DNA of 64,000 bases, from positions 248,001-312,000 of the forward strand of contig JBMFOU010000001.1 in NCBI GenBank assembly GCA_049969475.1, read 5' to 3'. This document shows, one piece after another, positions 1-8,570 of the stretch. The notes under the pieces are model-generated. The model saw nothing but the letters and a program-made list of their open reading frames with translations. It was not told the DNA's origin and searched no databases. The stretch comes from UBA2030 sp049969475 (GTDB taxonomy: Bacteria; Bacteroidota; Bacteroidia; Bacteroidales; TTA-H9). The position numbers and the translations under genes are program-made. Positions within the stretch are counted from its first letter, which is position 1. Every line of letters starts with the position of its first letter.

Positions 1-2474
1 TCTTGGGAATTGTATTAACCAAACGTTCCAATGGTGCAGCCGCTTCAGTCGATTTGGCGGGTTTTCCTTACCATGCACTGGACAATTACCTGCCCAAATT
101 GGTCAGGGCAGGCTTGCGCGTGGCTATATGCGACCAGTTGGAAGACCCCAAGATGGCTAAAACCATTGTTAAGCGTGGGGTTACGGAGTTGGTGACTCCC
201 GGAGTTAGTATTAATGATAAGATTCTTGAACAAAAGGAAAATAATTTTTTGGCTGCCCTCCACTTGGGTGACCTTCATTCGGGAATTTCTTTTCTTGATA
301 TTTCTACCGGTGAATTTTTGGTGGCCCAGGGAAACCACGAATACATTGATAAACTTTTGCAAAATTTCCGACCTAGTGAAATTGTATTGCAAAAAAATAA
401 GCTCCGCCGTTTTATCGAACTATTTGGTGATAAATTTTACACCACAACCTTCGACGATTGGGTTTTTACGGAGGAATTTGCTAAAGATTTGTTGCTACGG
501 CATTTTCAGGTAAGTTCATTGAAGGGTTTTGGGGTAGAAATGCTTCCCCTGGCGGTGGTGGCTGCAGGAGCGGCTCTGCATTATCTGGCCGAAACGCAGC
601 ATGACAAAGTGGCTCATATTACAAAGTTGTCCCGTATTGAAGAAGACCGCTATGTGTGGCTTGACCGCTTTACCATCCGCAACCTTGAGCTTATCCAGTC
701 GAACAGCGAGGGAGCTCGCACTTTGCTGCATGTACTCGATCATACGATTACCCCCATGGGTGCCCGTCTCCTTCGACGCTGGATTACCATGCCTCTGAAG
801 GAGCGAAAAGCAGTGGAGGAGCGCCTTGATATAGTGGAACTTTTTCAAAAAAATAAGGACATGGCTGAAGCCATCGCCCAACAATTGAAAACAGTGGGCG
901 ACCTGGAGCGACTTACCTCTAAAATTAGCGTAGGAAAGGCCAGCCCCCGGGAGGTGCTCTTTATAGCCAAAGCCCTGGAAGCTGTCAAAGAAATTATTGC
1001 CTTGTGCCAGCATGTGCCCAACCCTGTGCTCCTGCAATTGGCTGAGCAATTGAACCCCCTACCGGTAATTCAGAATCGCATTTTAAAAACTCTGGAACAG
1101 GATCCTCCTCCGCAGGTAAGCAAAGGCCATGTGATTGCCAAAGGGGTATCAGCCGAACTCGATGAACTTCGTACATTGCTTTTCGAAGGAAAAGATTACC
1201 TGGCCCGCATCCAACAGCGAGAGGCCCAGGCAACGGGAATCCCCTCTCTCAAGATTGGTTTTAACAACGTTTTTGGTTATTATCTAGAAGTAACCAATGC
1301 GCATAAAAATAAAGTGCCTCCTACCTGGCACCGGAAACAAACCCTCGTGAATGCCGAACGTTATATCACTGAAGAGCTCAAAGAATACGAGCAAAAAATA
1401 CTGGGGGCTGAAGAAAAAATTCTGGAACTTGAAAATCGGATTTTTAATGAACTACTAATAGCCGTAGCCGACTATATTGTGCCTCTGCAGCTAAATGCTT
1501 CCATCCTGGCCCGGATGGATGTTTTATTAAATTTTGCTCGATTGGCTGCTGAATCCAATTATTGCAGGCCGGTTTTGAGTGATGGACTTCAAATTGAAAT
1601 TAAAGAAGGGAGACATCCGGTCATCGAGAAAATGATGCCTCCGGGCGAACAATACGTTCCGAACGATATTACCCTCGACCCGAAAAATAATCAAATCATT
1701 ATCCTCACCGGGCCCAACATGTCGGGGAAATCGGCCTTGCTTCGCCAGACAGCCCTTATCGTGCTTATGGCTCAAATGGGATGTTTTGTGCCCGCCAGTA
1801 AAGCAACTATTGGTATGGTTGACAAAATTTTCACCCGAGTAGGGGCCTCCGATAATATCTCTTCGGGCGAATCTACCTTCATGGTGGAAATGAACGAAAC
1901 GGCCAGCATCCTGAATAATATTTCGGATCGCAGCCTCATTATACTGGATGAAATAGGCCGGGGAACCAGTACTTACGACGGTATAAGTATTGCCTGGAGT
2001 ATTGTGGAATACCTGCATGAACATCCCATCTATCAGCCCAAGGTGTTGTTTGCGACCCACTACCACGAGCTCAATGAAATGGCGCGATTATTTCCGAGGG
2101 TAAAAAATTTCCATATATCTGTCAGAGAAGTAGGTAATCGGGTAATCTTCCTTCGCAGGCTGGCACCCGGAGGCAGCGAGCATAGCTTTGGCATTCACGT
2201 AGCCCGCATGGCGGGGATTCCCAAGAAAGTTGTCGATAGAGCCGCAGAGTTGCTCGAAACCCTGGAACAATCGCGCAATAGCGAATCTCTGTCGAAGGCT
2301 GCGCCGGCTGTCCCCAAATCTAGGGATGCTATCCAACTCAGTTTTTTCCAGCTCGACGACCCTCTATTGCTTCAAATTAAAGACGAAATCAATAATATTG
2401 ACATTGACACGCTTACGCCAATCGAAGCTCTGATGAAGCTTCATCAGATAAAAAAATTGTTGGGGGGGAAATGA
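1..2474 (+). CDS. mutS: DNA mismatch repair ATPase MutS (5' end outside window)
   Basis: MutS binds mismatches and small loops in newly copied DNA and recruits MutL. The frame is open from the first base, and the visible 823 residues lack only the first 50 or so, including the Phe-x-Glu mismatch-reading motif, which normally lies just before the ILGIVLTKR segment seen here. The connector, lever and clamp regions follow. The C-terminal ABC-type ATPase has its Walker A (GPNMSGKS) near visible residue 571, Walker B with signature (DEIGRGTSTYDG) near 648, and ATHYHEL near 685. The last 80 residues resemble the usual dimerisation tail. The 'repeat' MutS2 type is excluded by the connector region and the lack of a Smr domain. 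A promoter and two tRNA genes follow directly. Family identity is certain. Confidence 0.98.
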   Translation, partial: LGIVLTKRSNGAAASVDLAGFPYHALDNYLPKLVRAGLRVAICDQLEDPKMAKTIVKRGVTELVTPGVSINDKILEQKENNFLAALHLGDLHSGISFLDISTGEFLVAQGNHEYIDKLLQNFRPSEIVLQKNKLRRFIELFGDKFYTTTFDDWVFTEEFAKDLLLRHFQVSSLKGFGVEMLPLAVVAAGAALHYLAETQHDKVAHITKLSRIEEDRYVWLDRFTIRNLELIQSNSEGARTLLHVLDHTITPMGARLLRRWITMPLKERKAVEERLDIVELFQKNKDMAEAIAQQLKTVGDLERLTSKISVGKASPREVLFIAKALEAVKEIIALCQHVPNPVLLQLAEQLNPLPVIQNRILKTLEQDPPPQVSKGHVIAKGVSAELDELRTLLFEGKDYLARIQQREAQATGIPSLKIGFNNVFGYYLEVTNAHKNKVPPTWHRKQTLVNAERYITEELKEYEQKILGAEEKILELENRIFNELLIAVADYIVPLQLNASILARMDVLLNFARLAAESNYCRPVLSDGLQIEIKEGRHPVIEKMMPPGEQYVPNDITLDPKNNQIIILTGPNMSGKSALLRQTALIVLMAQMGCFVPASKATIGMVDKIFTRVGASDNISSGESTFMVEMNETASILNNISDRSLIILDEIGRGTSTYDGISIAWSIVEYLHEHPIYQPKVLFATHYHELNEMARLFPRVKNFHISVREVGNRVIFLRRLAPGGSEHSFGIHVARMAGIPKKVVDRAAELLETLEQSRNSESLSKAAPAVPKSRDAIQLSFFQLDDPLLLQIKDEINNIDIDTLTPIEALMKLHQIKKLLGGK

Positions 2475-2482
2475 AAAAAGTC

Positions 2483-2515
2483 TTGCACTGATTGCAAAAA
2501 AATTTTTACCTTTGC
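2483..2515 (+). promoter_or_regulatory. Promoter for tRNA-Gly
   Basis: TTG at 2483-2485 and TACCTTTGC at 2507-2515 are separated by 21 bases. This matches the Bacteroidota primary sigma pattern (TTTG about -33, TAnnTTTG about -7). Transcription would start near 2521, about 20 bases before the tRNA. Confidence 0.75.
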
Positions 2516-2539
2516 ACCCGCAATTGACAAATTTTTCAG

Positions 2540-2612
2540 GCGGAAATAGCTCAGTTGGTAGAGCACAACCTTGCCAAGGTTGGGGTCGCGGGTTCGAGTC
2601 CCGTTTTCCGCT
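2540..2612 (+). tRNA. tRNA-Gly (anticodon GCC)
   Basis: A complete cloverleaf is visible. The acceptor stem GCGGAAA/TTTCCGC is perfect, the anticodon loop is TTGCCAA between CAACC and GGTTG, and the T loop is TTCGAGT. The discriminator base is T and no CCA is encoded (the next bases are CGG). It reads GGC and GGU codons. Confidence 0.97.
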
Positions 2613-2655
2613 CGGCGCATCCCGAAGGCCAAGTATTGGAGTCGGGATTTTTTTG

Positions 2656-2664
2656 TAAATTTGC
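2656..2664 (+). promoter_or_regulatory. -7 element upstream of tRNA-Leu
   Basis: TAAATTTGC matches TAnnTTTGC exactly and lies 17 bases before the tRNA. A TTG at 2636-2638 is 17 bases upstream, shorter than the usual 19-21. The tRNA-Leu gene may thus have its own start as well as read-through from tRNA-Gly. Confidence 0.5.
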
Positions 2665-2681
2665 GTTAGCTTGACAAAAAT

Positions 2682-2766
2682 GCCCGGGTGGTGGAAGTGG
2701 TAGACACGAAGGACTTAAAATCCTTTGGCCGATGAGGCCGTGCGGGTTCAAGTCCCGCTCCGGGTA
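2682..2766 (+). tRNA. tRNA-Leu (anticodon UAA)
   Basis: This is a class II tRNA with a long variable arm (GGCCGATGAGGCC region). The anticodon loop is CTTAAAA between AAGGA and TCCTT, giving UAA. The acceptor stem GCCCGGG pairs with TCCGGGT using two G-U pairs. The discriminator is A; CCA is not encoded (the following bases are CAA). Confidence 0.96.
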
Positions 2767-3096
2767 CAAGATTTTTTGAAATAAGTTCCTTATCAGGCTT
2801 TTAATAGGGAGAGTTTAGTTCTACACCTGATTTTACCCATGGATTTAAGGAGTACTTCCCAAGCGCCTCTTTATCTTGATAATTGGGGAATATTCATTCA
2901 TCTTCCGGGTAATAGATTCGCTTAAAAATCTGCCTGGCGCCAACAAAAGCTAGATGTAACCGAAGTATTATCTATATTTTTTAAGCTTATCTCTGCTCTC
3001 GTGTTTTAGTAAACCTCTGCACTGAATTACGCAAAATATATTGATAAACAAGGAATTAACTTGGGTTATTAAATCTTCAACCAGAAAGTTGCAGCC
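2767..3096. other. Intergenic stretch, nothing recognised
   Basis: About 330 bases, AT-rich, lie between tRNA-Leu and the convergent minus-strand gene. I see no plausible protein gene, no strong hairpin with a T-run, and no RNA family I recognise. Confidence 0.5.
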
Positions 3097-3558
3097 CTAA
3101 TACCTGTATGCTCTGCCCTCAAGTTTTTCGATTTTAACTCTAAAAGTCAAAACCTCTTTAAGTGCAGGGGTATTGTATGTGAAGTCTTTACCAGCATATT
3201 TACGCATCATGGCGTTAAGCATGGCCATTTTTTCTTCCAGATCTTCTATGAATTCAACTTTACCATAAACAAGTATACTTTTGTATTTCATGCTCCAGGA
3301 GCAGGCTACTTTTTCGCTTTGATAACGCAACTGGTGAAAAGCGCTGAAGGCAATACAAACCTGAGGATTTTGGCGCAGAATATCAATTTTCTTCCCCTGG
3401 CGGCTACTATGCAGGTAAATGTATTGTTCGTCATACCCAAAATTCATGGGTACTACGTAAGGAGTTCCTTCTGGGGTTACCATGGAAACGTAGCAAGCGT
3501 CAGCAGCATCAAAAACCGATTTTATTTCTTTAGGATCGGTGATAGCGCGAGGTTTCAT
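3097..3558 (-). CDS. Pyridoxamine 5'-phosphate oxidase family (NimA-like) protein
   Basis: A 153-residue protein of the FMN-binding split-barrel superfamily. The start MKPRAITDPKEI, the segment CYVSMVTPEGTPYVVPMNFGY and the segment YLHSSRQGKKIDILRQNPQVCIAF are typical of the NimA-like or PNPOx-related group, which bind flavin or haem and are often annotated as putative flavin-nucleotide-binding proteins. It is too short and divergent to be the true PdxH enzyme. It has no signal peptide, so it is cytoplasmic. It lies 31 bases downstream of the holin-like gene on the same strand with no promoter of its own visible, so the two are probably co-transcribed. The substrate cannot be read from sequence. 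Confidence 0.85.
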   Translation of the reverse strand: MKPRAITDPKEIKSVFDAADACYVSMVTPEGTPYVVPMNFGYDEQYIYLHSSRQGKKIDILRQNPQVCIAFSAFHQLRYQSEKVACSWSMKYKSILVYGKVEFIEDLEEKMAMLNAMMRKYAGKDFTYNTPALKEVLTFRVKIEKLEGRAYRY

Positions 3559-3589
3559 AGCGAGATTTTAGGGATGATTCTCTACTGAA

Positions 3590-3925
3590 TTAATATTCAG
3601 AATTGTTAAGTAAAGCGTTAACCAGAGAATTCAGCAGGCTAAACAGCAAAGCCCACCAGAAGCTATCCACATGAAATCCGTTTACCAGTGAAGAAGCCAT
3701 AAGTATGATGATCGCATTGATAGCCAGAATAAAAAGGCCCAATGTGAGAATGGTAACCGGGATGGTGAGGATGATCAGTATGGGTTTAACAAAAATGTTG
3801 AGCAGGGCCAATACTGCAGCCACCCACATGGCAGTCCAGAACGAATCGACCGAAACACCGGGTAAAAGCCATGCGATAATCGCGATAGCCATGGCAGAGG
3901 CAGTCCAGCGAAGTATAAGTTTCAT
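3590..3925 (-). CDS. Phage holin family 4 / YvlD-like membrane protein
   Basis: A 111-residue integral membrane protein with about four hydrophobic segments. The pattern WLLPGVSVDSFWTAMWVAAVLALLN, then NIFVKPILIILTIPVTILTLGLFILAINA, is characteristic of the widespread family named phage holin family 4 (YvlD). Despite the name these are chromosomal proteins of unknown role, and there is no prophage here. The start ATG is at 3925. A possible -7 element (TATTTTTG, 3948-3955) overlaps the region just after rnpB. The FMN-binding protein gene follows downstream. Confidence 0.85.
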   Translation of the reverse strand: MKLILRWTASAMAIAIIAWLLPGVSVDSFWTAMWVAAVLALLNIFVKPILIILTIPVTILTLGLFILAINAIIILMASSLVNGFHVDSFWWALLFSLLNSLVNALLNNSEY

Positions 3926-3959
3926 AGACGTTATCTGAAGGGGTTTTCAAAAATACAAA

Positions 3960-4360
3960 AAAGCCGTACATGGTCTATAAGCGGGATTCTGTATCCGGGA
4001 TTACCGGACTTCTATCATTTATCTGGGGCAACGGTCACCCGTTGTCTCTATCGGCCTACCCTCCGGGAATCGGGCGGGCCACCCTTAGGATCCTGCCGAG
4101 CAGGTATCACCCCGGTTTATTTGGCCTTTCAACGCCTGAGGTTTACCCCCGTGTGATGTCGCCACCACACGGCGTGGGCTCTTGCCCCACGTTTTCACCC
4201 TTACCCCAAAAGGGGCGGTAATTTTCTGTGGCACTCTCTGTTACCTGGCCCTTGCGAACCAGATACCTTCCCGTTAGGAAGCAGGCTGCCCTGTGTTGTC
4301 CCGACTTTCCTCCCTGCTGCCTGCGCAACAGAGCGATAGAACGACCCTGTACAGCTTTTT
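3960..4360 (-). ncRNA. rnpB: RNase P RNA (bacterial class A)
   Basis: The catalytic RNA that trims the 5' ends of tRNA precursors. On the minus strand the conserved core elements are present: GAGGAAAGTCGGGAC near the 5' end, AGAGTGCCACAGAAAA in the middle and ACAGAATCCCGCTTATAG near the 3' end. The first and last 13 bases of the RNA (4355-4343 and 3975-3963) pair to form the P1 helix with a single mismatch, which fixes the boundaries to within a few bases. A run of T (3957-3962, read on the minus strand) follows. A -7 element sits at 4364-4372. Length is about 400 nt, normal for the class. Confidence 0.97.
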
Positions 4361-4363
4361 ACT

Positions 4364-4372
4364 GCAAAATTA
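4364..4372 (-). promoter_or_regulatory. -7 element of the rnpB promoter
   Basis: TAATTTTGC read on the minus strand is an exact TAnnTTTGC. It places the transcription start within a few bases of the 5' end of the P1 helix at 4355-4360. No clear -33 TTG is seen. Confidence 0.7.
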
Positions 4373-4388
4373 CATCAAAAAACGCACC

Positions 4389-5525
4389 CTATTCTTCAGC
4401 CTGGCCCGAAGTGCGATGTAAGATTATAACTTCCAGTGCTCCCATTCCGTATTTTGCAAAGGGAGCCTGCTGCCATATCACATTAGGATATTCGCGCAAG
4501 CGTTCCACCAGGGTTTTTTTAAGGACTCCATTTCCAACACCATGAATAAAAATGACTTTGTAGTAATTATCCACAATGGCAGCCTCCATACAGCGTGTAA
4601 AGTAAGCTAACTGGAGGTTGAGCAGTTCTTCGGGTGGAACATTGCGATGATCCTCAAGTATGGCCTCGGCATGCAAATCAACCACTGCCTCACGATGTCC
4701 GGCCTTGTGCCGGGCAATAAAAGATTCGGGTTTCACCTGCTGCGCTTTCTCAACTTCCATGGGCTCTTCTCCGTATTTCTCCATCTCTTCCATGCGACTA
4801 ACCGGCTTTAGCTTTGAAATGTCAGCCACCTGGTAAACAAATGCCTTCCGGCTGAGAAAAGCGTAGGTTTTGTAATTGTCTTCTTTGGTAAATCTTAGCG
4901 GTTTGATTTTGAACACGGTGGTAATCGGCAACCACACGGAGGGCATTTTCTCGCGGGTGAAAAGAAGTTGCACGATGCCATCGGCCACATATTCCAGCAT
5001 TTCTCTTTTAATAACGGCAATGATGGCTTTGTGCAATGGGGGGATACTTCCAAAGTCGCGACCCAGGTAGCCTCCGCTCTGGCTCTTGTGAAACAGAGTG
5101 TAGATGACGTCGTAATCGCTGAGGTTGATGAGTGTAAGCTCGAGTACGCCAGTGATAAGCCATTTCTGATCTTGAGGCTCAAAGGCAAGATAAACCCCCG
5201 GCGCATTGGAACTTCCTCTGGCTGATGCAGGTAAGGCTTCGACATAGGTTTCTGGTTCAGTAGGCTCTGGCTCAGGTTTGGAAACAGGTTCAGAAGGAAT
5301 GGACTGCTTGCCTGTTTTTGCCGGTGCTTTTTGGGGGGATGTATCGCTGAAGTATCGCTCGGCGGCACTCTCACCGCCTATTTTTACCAGTTCCGATTCT
5401 AAGGTGGGAATTTCAAAGCCCTCATCAATCAGTACGCCTACCAAGCCTGGTTTGATTATGCGGCTAACGGTTCCACCCCCGCTCTGATTGAGAAATTTAA
5501 CCTTGTCGCCCGGTTTTAAGCTCAT
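4389..5525 (-). CDS. DUF2027 and Smr domain protein
   Basis: A 378-residue cytoplasmic protein. Residues 1-70 form a small beta-rich domain (MSLKPGDKVKFLNQSGGG...), followed by a Pro/Glu-rich linker near 75-115, the DUF2027 middle domain, and a C-terminal Smr domain. The Smr domain shows its two hallmark motifs, VDLHAEAI and IFIHGVGNGVLK. Smr domains, also found at the end of MutS2, bind or cut branched nucleic acids and RNA; the role of this Bacteroidota fusion is unknown. The frame could start 20 codons earlier at 5585, but a full -33/-7 promoter lies inside that extension, so the ATG at 5525 is preferred. It stands alone between rnpB and the lipid kinase gene. Confidence 0.88.
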   Translation of the reverse strand: MSLKPGDKVKFLNQSGGGTVSRIIKPGLVGVLIDEGFEIPTLESELVKIGGESAAERYFSDTSPQKAPAKTGKQSIPSEPVSKPEPEPTEPETYVEALPASARGSSNAPGVYLAFEPQDQKWLITGVLELTLINLSDYDVIYTLFHKSQSGGYLGRDFGSIPPLHKAIIAVIKREMLEYVADGIVQLLFTREKMPSVWLPITTVFKIKPLRFTKEDNYKTYAFLSRKAFVYQVADISKLKPVSRMEEMEKYGEEPMEVEKAQQVKPESFIARHKAGHREAVVDLHAEAILEDHRNVPPEELLNLQLAYFTRCMEAAIVDNYYKVIFIHGVGNGVLKKTLVERLREYPNVIWQQAPFAKYGMGALEVIILHRTSGQAEE

Positions 5526-5538
5526 ATTTTTTTTATTT

Positions 5539-5570
5539 GCAAAATTAACCCTACTCTCTGCTGAAAACAA
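5539..5570 (-). promoter_or_regulatory. Promoter of the DUF2027-Smr gene
   Basis: Read on the minus strand, TTG (5570-5568), a 20-base spacer and TAATTTTGC (5547-5539). Transcription would begin near 5533, leaving a leader of under 10 bases before the ATG at 5525. Confidence 0.75.
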
Positions 5571-5650
5571 TGCATGAATGGGCACAAAATAAAAAGAGGG
5601 TCCGAAGGACTTCTCTCGCCGATATTCCTAGGGAATAAATCAAGCCAGTT

Positions 5651-6619
5651 TTAAAATTGTGCCGGTAAAACCATGGATTCACCGATTACCTGTAAGGCTG
5701 AAGGAATGATTTTGATTCTGAAAGGGCTGTGTCCGAGCGATTCTCCGTCGGCTTCCAGCTCTATAGTAGGGTTTGACTCTATAATAAACTCGGCAGCCTT
5801 CAGCGTTTTGACTTTAGGATGTCGTATAAAGCTTCCGTCATACAGGTTTTTAACCTCTTTCAGAACAGTGAGCTTGCCAATTTTTTGGATAAGGGTCATG
5901 TCGAGAATTCCATCTGCGGGATGGGCAAACGGAAGTTGACGCATACCTCCTCCGTTGTATTGTCCGATTCCCACACTCAGACTGAAAGCATCGGTTTCTA
6001 AGGGAACTCCATCAGCCGTTATTTTAACCTGAGTGTGATGGTAATAGATGAGGCTGGTGAAGAGATTTGCCAAATAAGACAGGGGTCCACCTTTGCCTTT
6101 GTCTTTCTGGATGTTGGTTTTACGAGCAACCACTGCATCGTACCCCATACCAGCCACATTTACAAAATACCTCGATTTGGGGCCTCTTGCGTTTTGATAG
6201 GTGATGTGGCCAACATCCTGCCATAAGATATTGCCTTTTACCAAGGTGGCGATGGCATTGTGGTAATCATCAGAAATTCCAAACGATCGCCTCCAGTCGT
6301 TGCCAGTTCCCACCGGTACAAGTCCTACAGTGAATTCTGACAAGGGAATTGTTTTTTGCCTGAAAAGTCCATTCACCACCTCATTGAGGGTTCCATCACC
6401 TCCTACTACTATAAATTTGCGGTATCCTTTTTTTACTGCGGTGGTGGTGATACTGATGGCGTGCTCGCGATGAGTGGTCTGGGTATAAGAAAATGAAAAA
6501 TCTGCCTCTCTGAGTAGTCGCTCGATGAGGGGCCAATCGTGGCTACATTTGCTCAATCCGGCGTGGGGGTTGACCACTACAAACCAATCCTCCAGGGCGG
6601 GTTTTTGGACTCTGGGCAT
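5651..6619 (-). CDS. Diacylglycerol kinase family lipid kinase (YegS-like)
   Basis: A 322-residue kinase of the DAGK catalytic fold, phosphorylating a membrane lipid such as diacylglycerol or a related lipid at the cytoplasmic face. The expected motifs are present: VNPHAGLSK near residue 16, the nucleotide-binding GGDGTLNEVVNGL near 73-85, and GLVPVGTGNDWRRSFG near 100-115. ELEADGES near the C-terminus is the family's second-domain motif. It has no membrane segment, as usual for soluble YegS/DgkB-type enzymes. A -7 element lies 25 bases upstream of the ATG. The substrate cannot be assigned more closely. Confidence 0.93.
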   Translation of the reverse strand: MPRVQKPALEDWFVVVNPHAGLSKCSHDWPLIERLLREADFSFSYTQTTHREHAISITTTAVKKGYRKFIVVGGDGTLNEVVNGLFRQKTIPLSEFTVGLVPVGTGNDWRRSFGISDDYHNAIATLVKGNILWQDVGHITYQNARGPKSRYFVNVAGMGYDAVVARKTNIQKDKGKGGPLSYLANLFTSLIYYHHTQVKITADGVPLETDAFSLSVGIGQYNGGGMRQLPFAHPADGILDMTLIQKIGKLTVLKEVKNLYDGSFIRHPKVKTLKAAEFIIESNPTIELEADGESLGHSPFRIKIIPSALQVIGESMVLPAQF

Positions 6620-6643
6620 TTTTATGTTTTACAAAAAAGATCG

Positions 6644-6652
6644 GCAAAAGTA
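6644..6652 (-). promoter_or_regulatory. -7 element of the lipid kinase gene
   Basis: TACTTTTGC on the minus strand is an exact match to TAnnTTTGC. It lies in the 44-base gap between the stop of the upstream glycosyltransferase and the ATG at 6619, so the kinase can be transcribed separately. No clear -33 box. Confidence 0.6.
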
Positions 6653-6663
6653 AGGAATTAACC

Positions 6664-7776
6664 CTAATGCTTTATTGATGGGCTAATATTCAGGGTTTCA
6701 GAATATATCTGAAGGGTTTGGGCGGCCATATTCCGGGCATTAAAATTTCTAACGTGTATGGAGGCATTCCGGATGATCTTTGTGCGAAGGCCTTCGTCGT
6801 TGAGCAAACGAAATACAGCTTCGGCCATTGCTGATGCATCACCAGGTTCTACCAGCAGACCATTTTCCCCATCATGAATTATTTCGGCAATACCTCCGGC
6901 ATTAGTCGCCACCACTGGTACTCCGCAACTCATGGCATCGAGAATGATCGTTCCCAGCCCTTCGCTCTGAGAGGTAAAAAGTAAAATATCGAGCGAGGGA
7001 AGCACTTTCTCGATGTCGTACCGAAATCCTGTGAAAACCACCCATTTACTGATTTGCAGCTCATTTATCAGGGCCTCCAGTCGGGCTTTTTCGGGCCCTT
7101 CACCCACGATGACAAAGCGCAGGTCCTGTCGTTTTTCAAGCAGTAGAGCAGCGGTTTTTAAAAAAGTGGGATGATCTTTAGCCTTTACCAGCGAAGCAAT
7201 GTTTCCAACAATTTTACTCCGGGAAGGCCAGCCCATTTCTTCTTTTAAAAAAGGAGAGGGGCTTTGGTATGGAAAACGAGAAGGGTCGATGCCACTGTAT
7301 ATCCGTTTAAGTTTATTGGATTTCTTTACCACATCCTTTAAACTCTCCCTGACCGCCTCGCTAATGCAGATGTAATGAGTTATCCGGTTAGAATTGTACT
7401 TTAGTGTCGATAAAATTCCCCGATGTTTTCCCAGTGTTACTCTTCGGCTTACGATAATGGGTATTTGTAAGCCCGGAAGCATTGAAGTCAGCCATACCAG
7501 CGTATGGGCATGGCTGTCGTGCGCGTGAATGATTTGAATCTTGTATTTCCAGCAAACATACCGTACCCCAAAAGGCAGAAAAATCATCTGCATCACCTGG
7601 GGTAAAGACCTAAACATGAGGATTTGGGTTTGGGTTTCCCTGGCTTTCTCCTTGAGGGGGGCTTTATCCGGACACAATAGCACGTGTTCCTCACTGGAAA
7701 GGAATTTCAGGAGATACAATACTTGCTGTTCGCCTCCGCCCCAGCTTTTACTGGTGGAAATATGCAAAACCCTCAT
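6664..7776 (-). CDS. Glycosyltransferase family 4 (GT-B fold)
   Basis: A 370-residue glycosyltransferase that transfers a sugar from a nucleotide-sugar donor, probably to an outer-membrane glycan or lipopolysaccharide core. The N-terminus MRVLHISTSKSWGGGEQQV has the glycine-rich acceptor-side loop. HAHDSHAH near residue 85 is typical of the family. The C-terminal half has the donor-binding segment VIVGEGPEKARLEAL and the E-x7-E type motif SEGLGTIILDAMSCGVPVVAT. Its ATG overlaps the stop of the next gene upstream by four bases (ATGA), so the two glycosyltransferases are translationally coupled. Confidence 0.92.
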   Translation of the reverse strand: MRVLHISTSKSWGGGEQQVLYLLKFLSSEEHVLLCPDKAPLKEKARETQTQILMFRSLPQVMQMIFLPFGVRYVCWKYKIQIIHAHDSHAHTLVWLTSMLPGLQIPIIVSRRVTLGKHRGILSTLKYNSNRITHYICISEAVRESLKDVVKKSNKLKRIYSGIDPSRFPYQSPSPFLKEEMGWPSRSKIVGNIASLVKAKDHPTFLKTAALLLEKRQDLRFVIVGEGPEKARLEALINELQISKWVVFTGFRYDIEKVLPSLDILLFTSQSEGLGTIILDAMSCGVPVVATNAGGIAEIIHDGENGLLVEPGDASAMAEAVFRLLNDEGLRTKIIRNASIHVRNFNARNMAAQTLQIYSETLNISPSIKH

Positions 7777-8534
7777 GATTGTTTTTTCTTTTGAAGTTCG
7801 CGCAGGCGGGCGTATTTGAGAAATTGACCGTAGGCCGATAATCGGGCTATCAGGAAACCTTCGAAACCATCGAGAAATCCCAATCGAAGAAAGTAATGCC
7901 GGATAAATTTCAGCCAGGGTTTAAGGGTTAAATGATATAAGTTGGTTTTAATACCCTCCTTGAAAAGCTCTTCAGCACTAATGTTTGTAAAGCGAATCAT
8001 CTGCCGCAGGTGATCCTCGAGTGAGTAATACGAATAGTGTAGAAGGTCTCCTTTTAAATGTCCTATGGGTTGCTGGGTTATAAGAGCGAGGCGATCGTGG
8101 GGGTTGCGGCCTGTCCAAAAAGCCATGCCATTTCTTACCAGGCGCAGTTTTCGGTCGGGGTACCATCCGCTATGTCGAATCCAGCGCCCGCAATAATTGG
8201 TGAGCCGATTGAATGTATAGCCCTGGAAATTAGGGTTCTGTATGGCTTTTTCCAGCGATTCTTTCAATTCATCCGATAGCGCCTCATCGGCATCGAGCGA
8301 TAAAATCCATTCAGCCGTAGCACAGGAGAATGCAAAATTTTTCTGACTTATATGATTATCAAAAGGACGAAAAATGACCTTAGCCCCCATATCTTGGGCT
8401 ATTTGCACTGTGCGGTCCTGCGAGCCTGAGTCCACGACGATTATTTCGTCGGCCAGAGGCTCCACAGACTTTATACATCGCTCGATGTTCTTTTCCTCGT
8501 TTAAGGTGATGATTACCAGGGCCAGACGTGCCAT
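7773..8534 (-). CDS. Glycosyltransferase family 2 (WaaE/KdtX-like)
   Basis: A 253-residue GT-A fold glycosyltransferase. The N-terminal segment ALVIITLNEEKNIERCIKSV, the early DSGSQDRT and the DxD-type motif LSLDADEALS near residue 85 bind the nucleotide-sugar and metal. The central segment (RNPHDRLAL, GHLKGDLLHYSY) resembles the WaaE/KdtX group of lipopolysaccharide core beta-glucosyltransferases. It has no signal peptide. It is the first gene of a two-gene operon with the family 4 enzyme, whose start overlaps its stop. Family is sure; the linkage made is not. Confidence 0.92.
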   Translation of the reverse strand: MARLALVIITLNEEKNIERCIKSVEPLADEIIVVDSGSQDRTVQIAQDMGAKVIFRPFDNHISQKNFAFSCATAEWILSLDADEALSDELKESLEKAIQNPNFQGYTFNRLTNYCGRWIRHSGWYPDRKLRLVRNGMAFWTGRNPHDRLALITQQPIGHLKGDLLHYSYYSLEDHLRQMIRFTNISAEELFKEGIKTNLYHLTLKPWLKFIRHYFLRLGFLDGFEGFLIARLSAYGQFLKYARLRELQKKKQS

Positions 8535-8552
8535 GCAAAGTGTTTTCTGCTA

Positions 8553-8560
8553 CAAAGGTA
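8553..8560 (-). promoter_or_regulatory. -7 element of the glycosyltransferase operon
   Basis: TACCTTTG on the minus strand, in the 36-base gap after the MATE gene. The start site would be near 8546, about 12 bases before the ATG. Confidence 0.55.
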
Positions 8561-8570
8561 AGCTTTGGCC

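Noticed and set aside
2444..2769. Minus-strand reading frames across the tRNA-Gly and tRNA-Leu genes (containing TRTRDPNLGKVVLYQLSYF and ERDLNPHGL)
   Set aside because: These are the well-known spurious proteins produced by reading tRNA genes backwards; the tRNAs are unambiguous.
3590..3925. Holin-like gene as a sign of a prophage
   Set aside because: No lysin, terminase, portal or integrase gene is near; the family is chromosomal and only named after phage holins.
3970..4545. Open frames on both strands at 3970-4545
   Set aside because: They lie over RNase P RNA and the end of the DUF2027-Smr gene; the RNA core motifs and P1 pairing explain the region.
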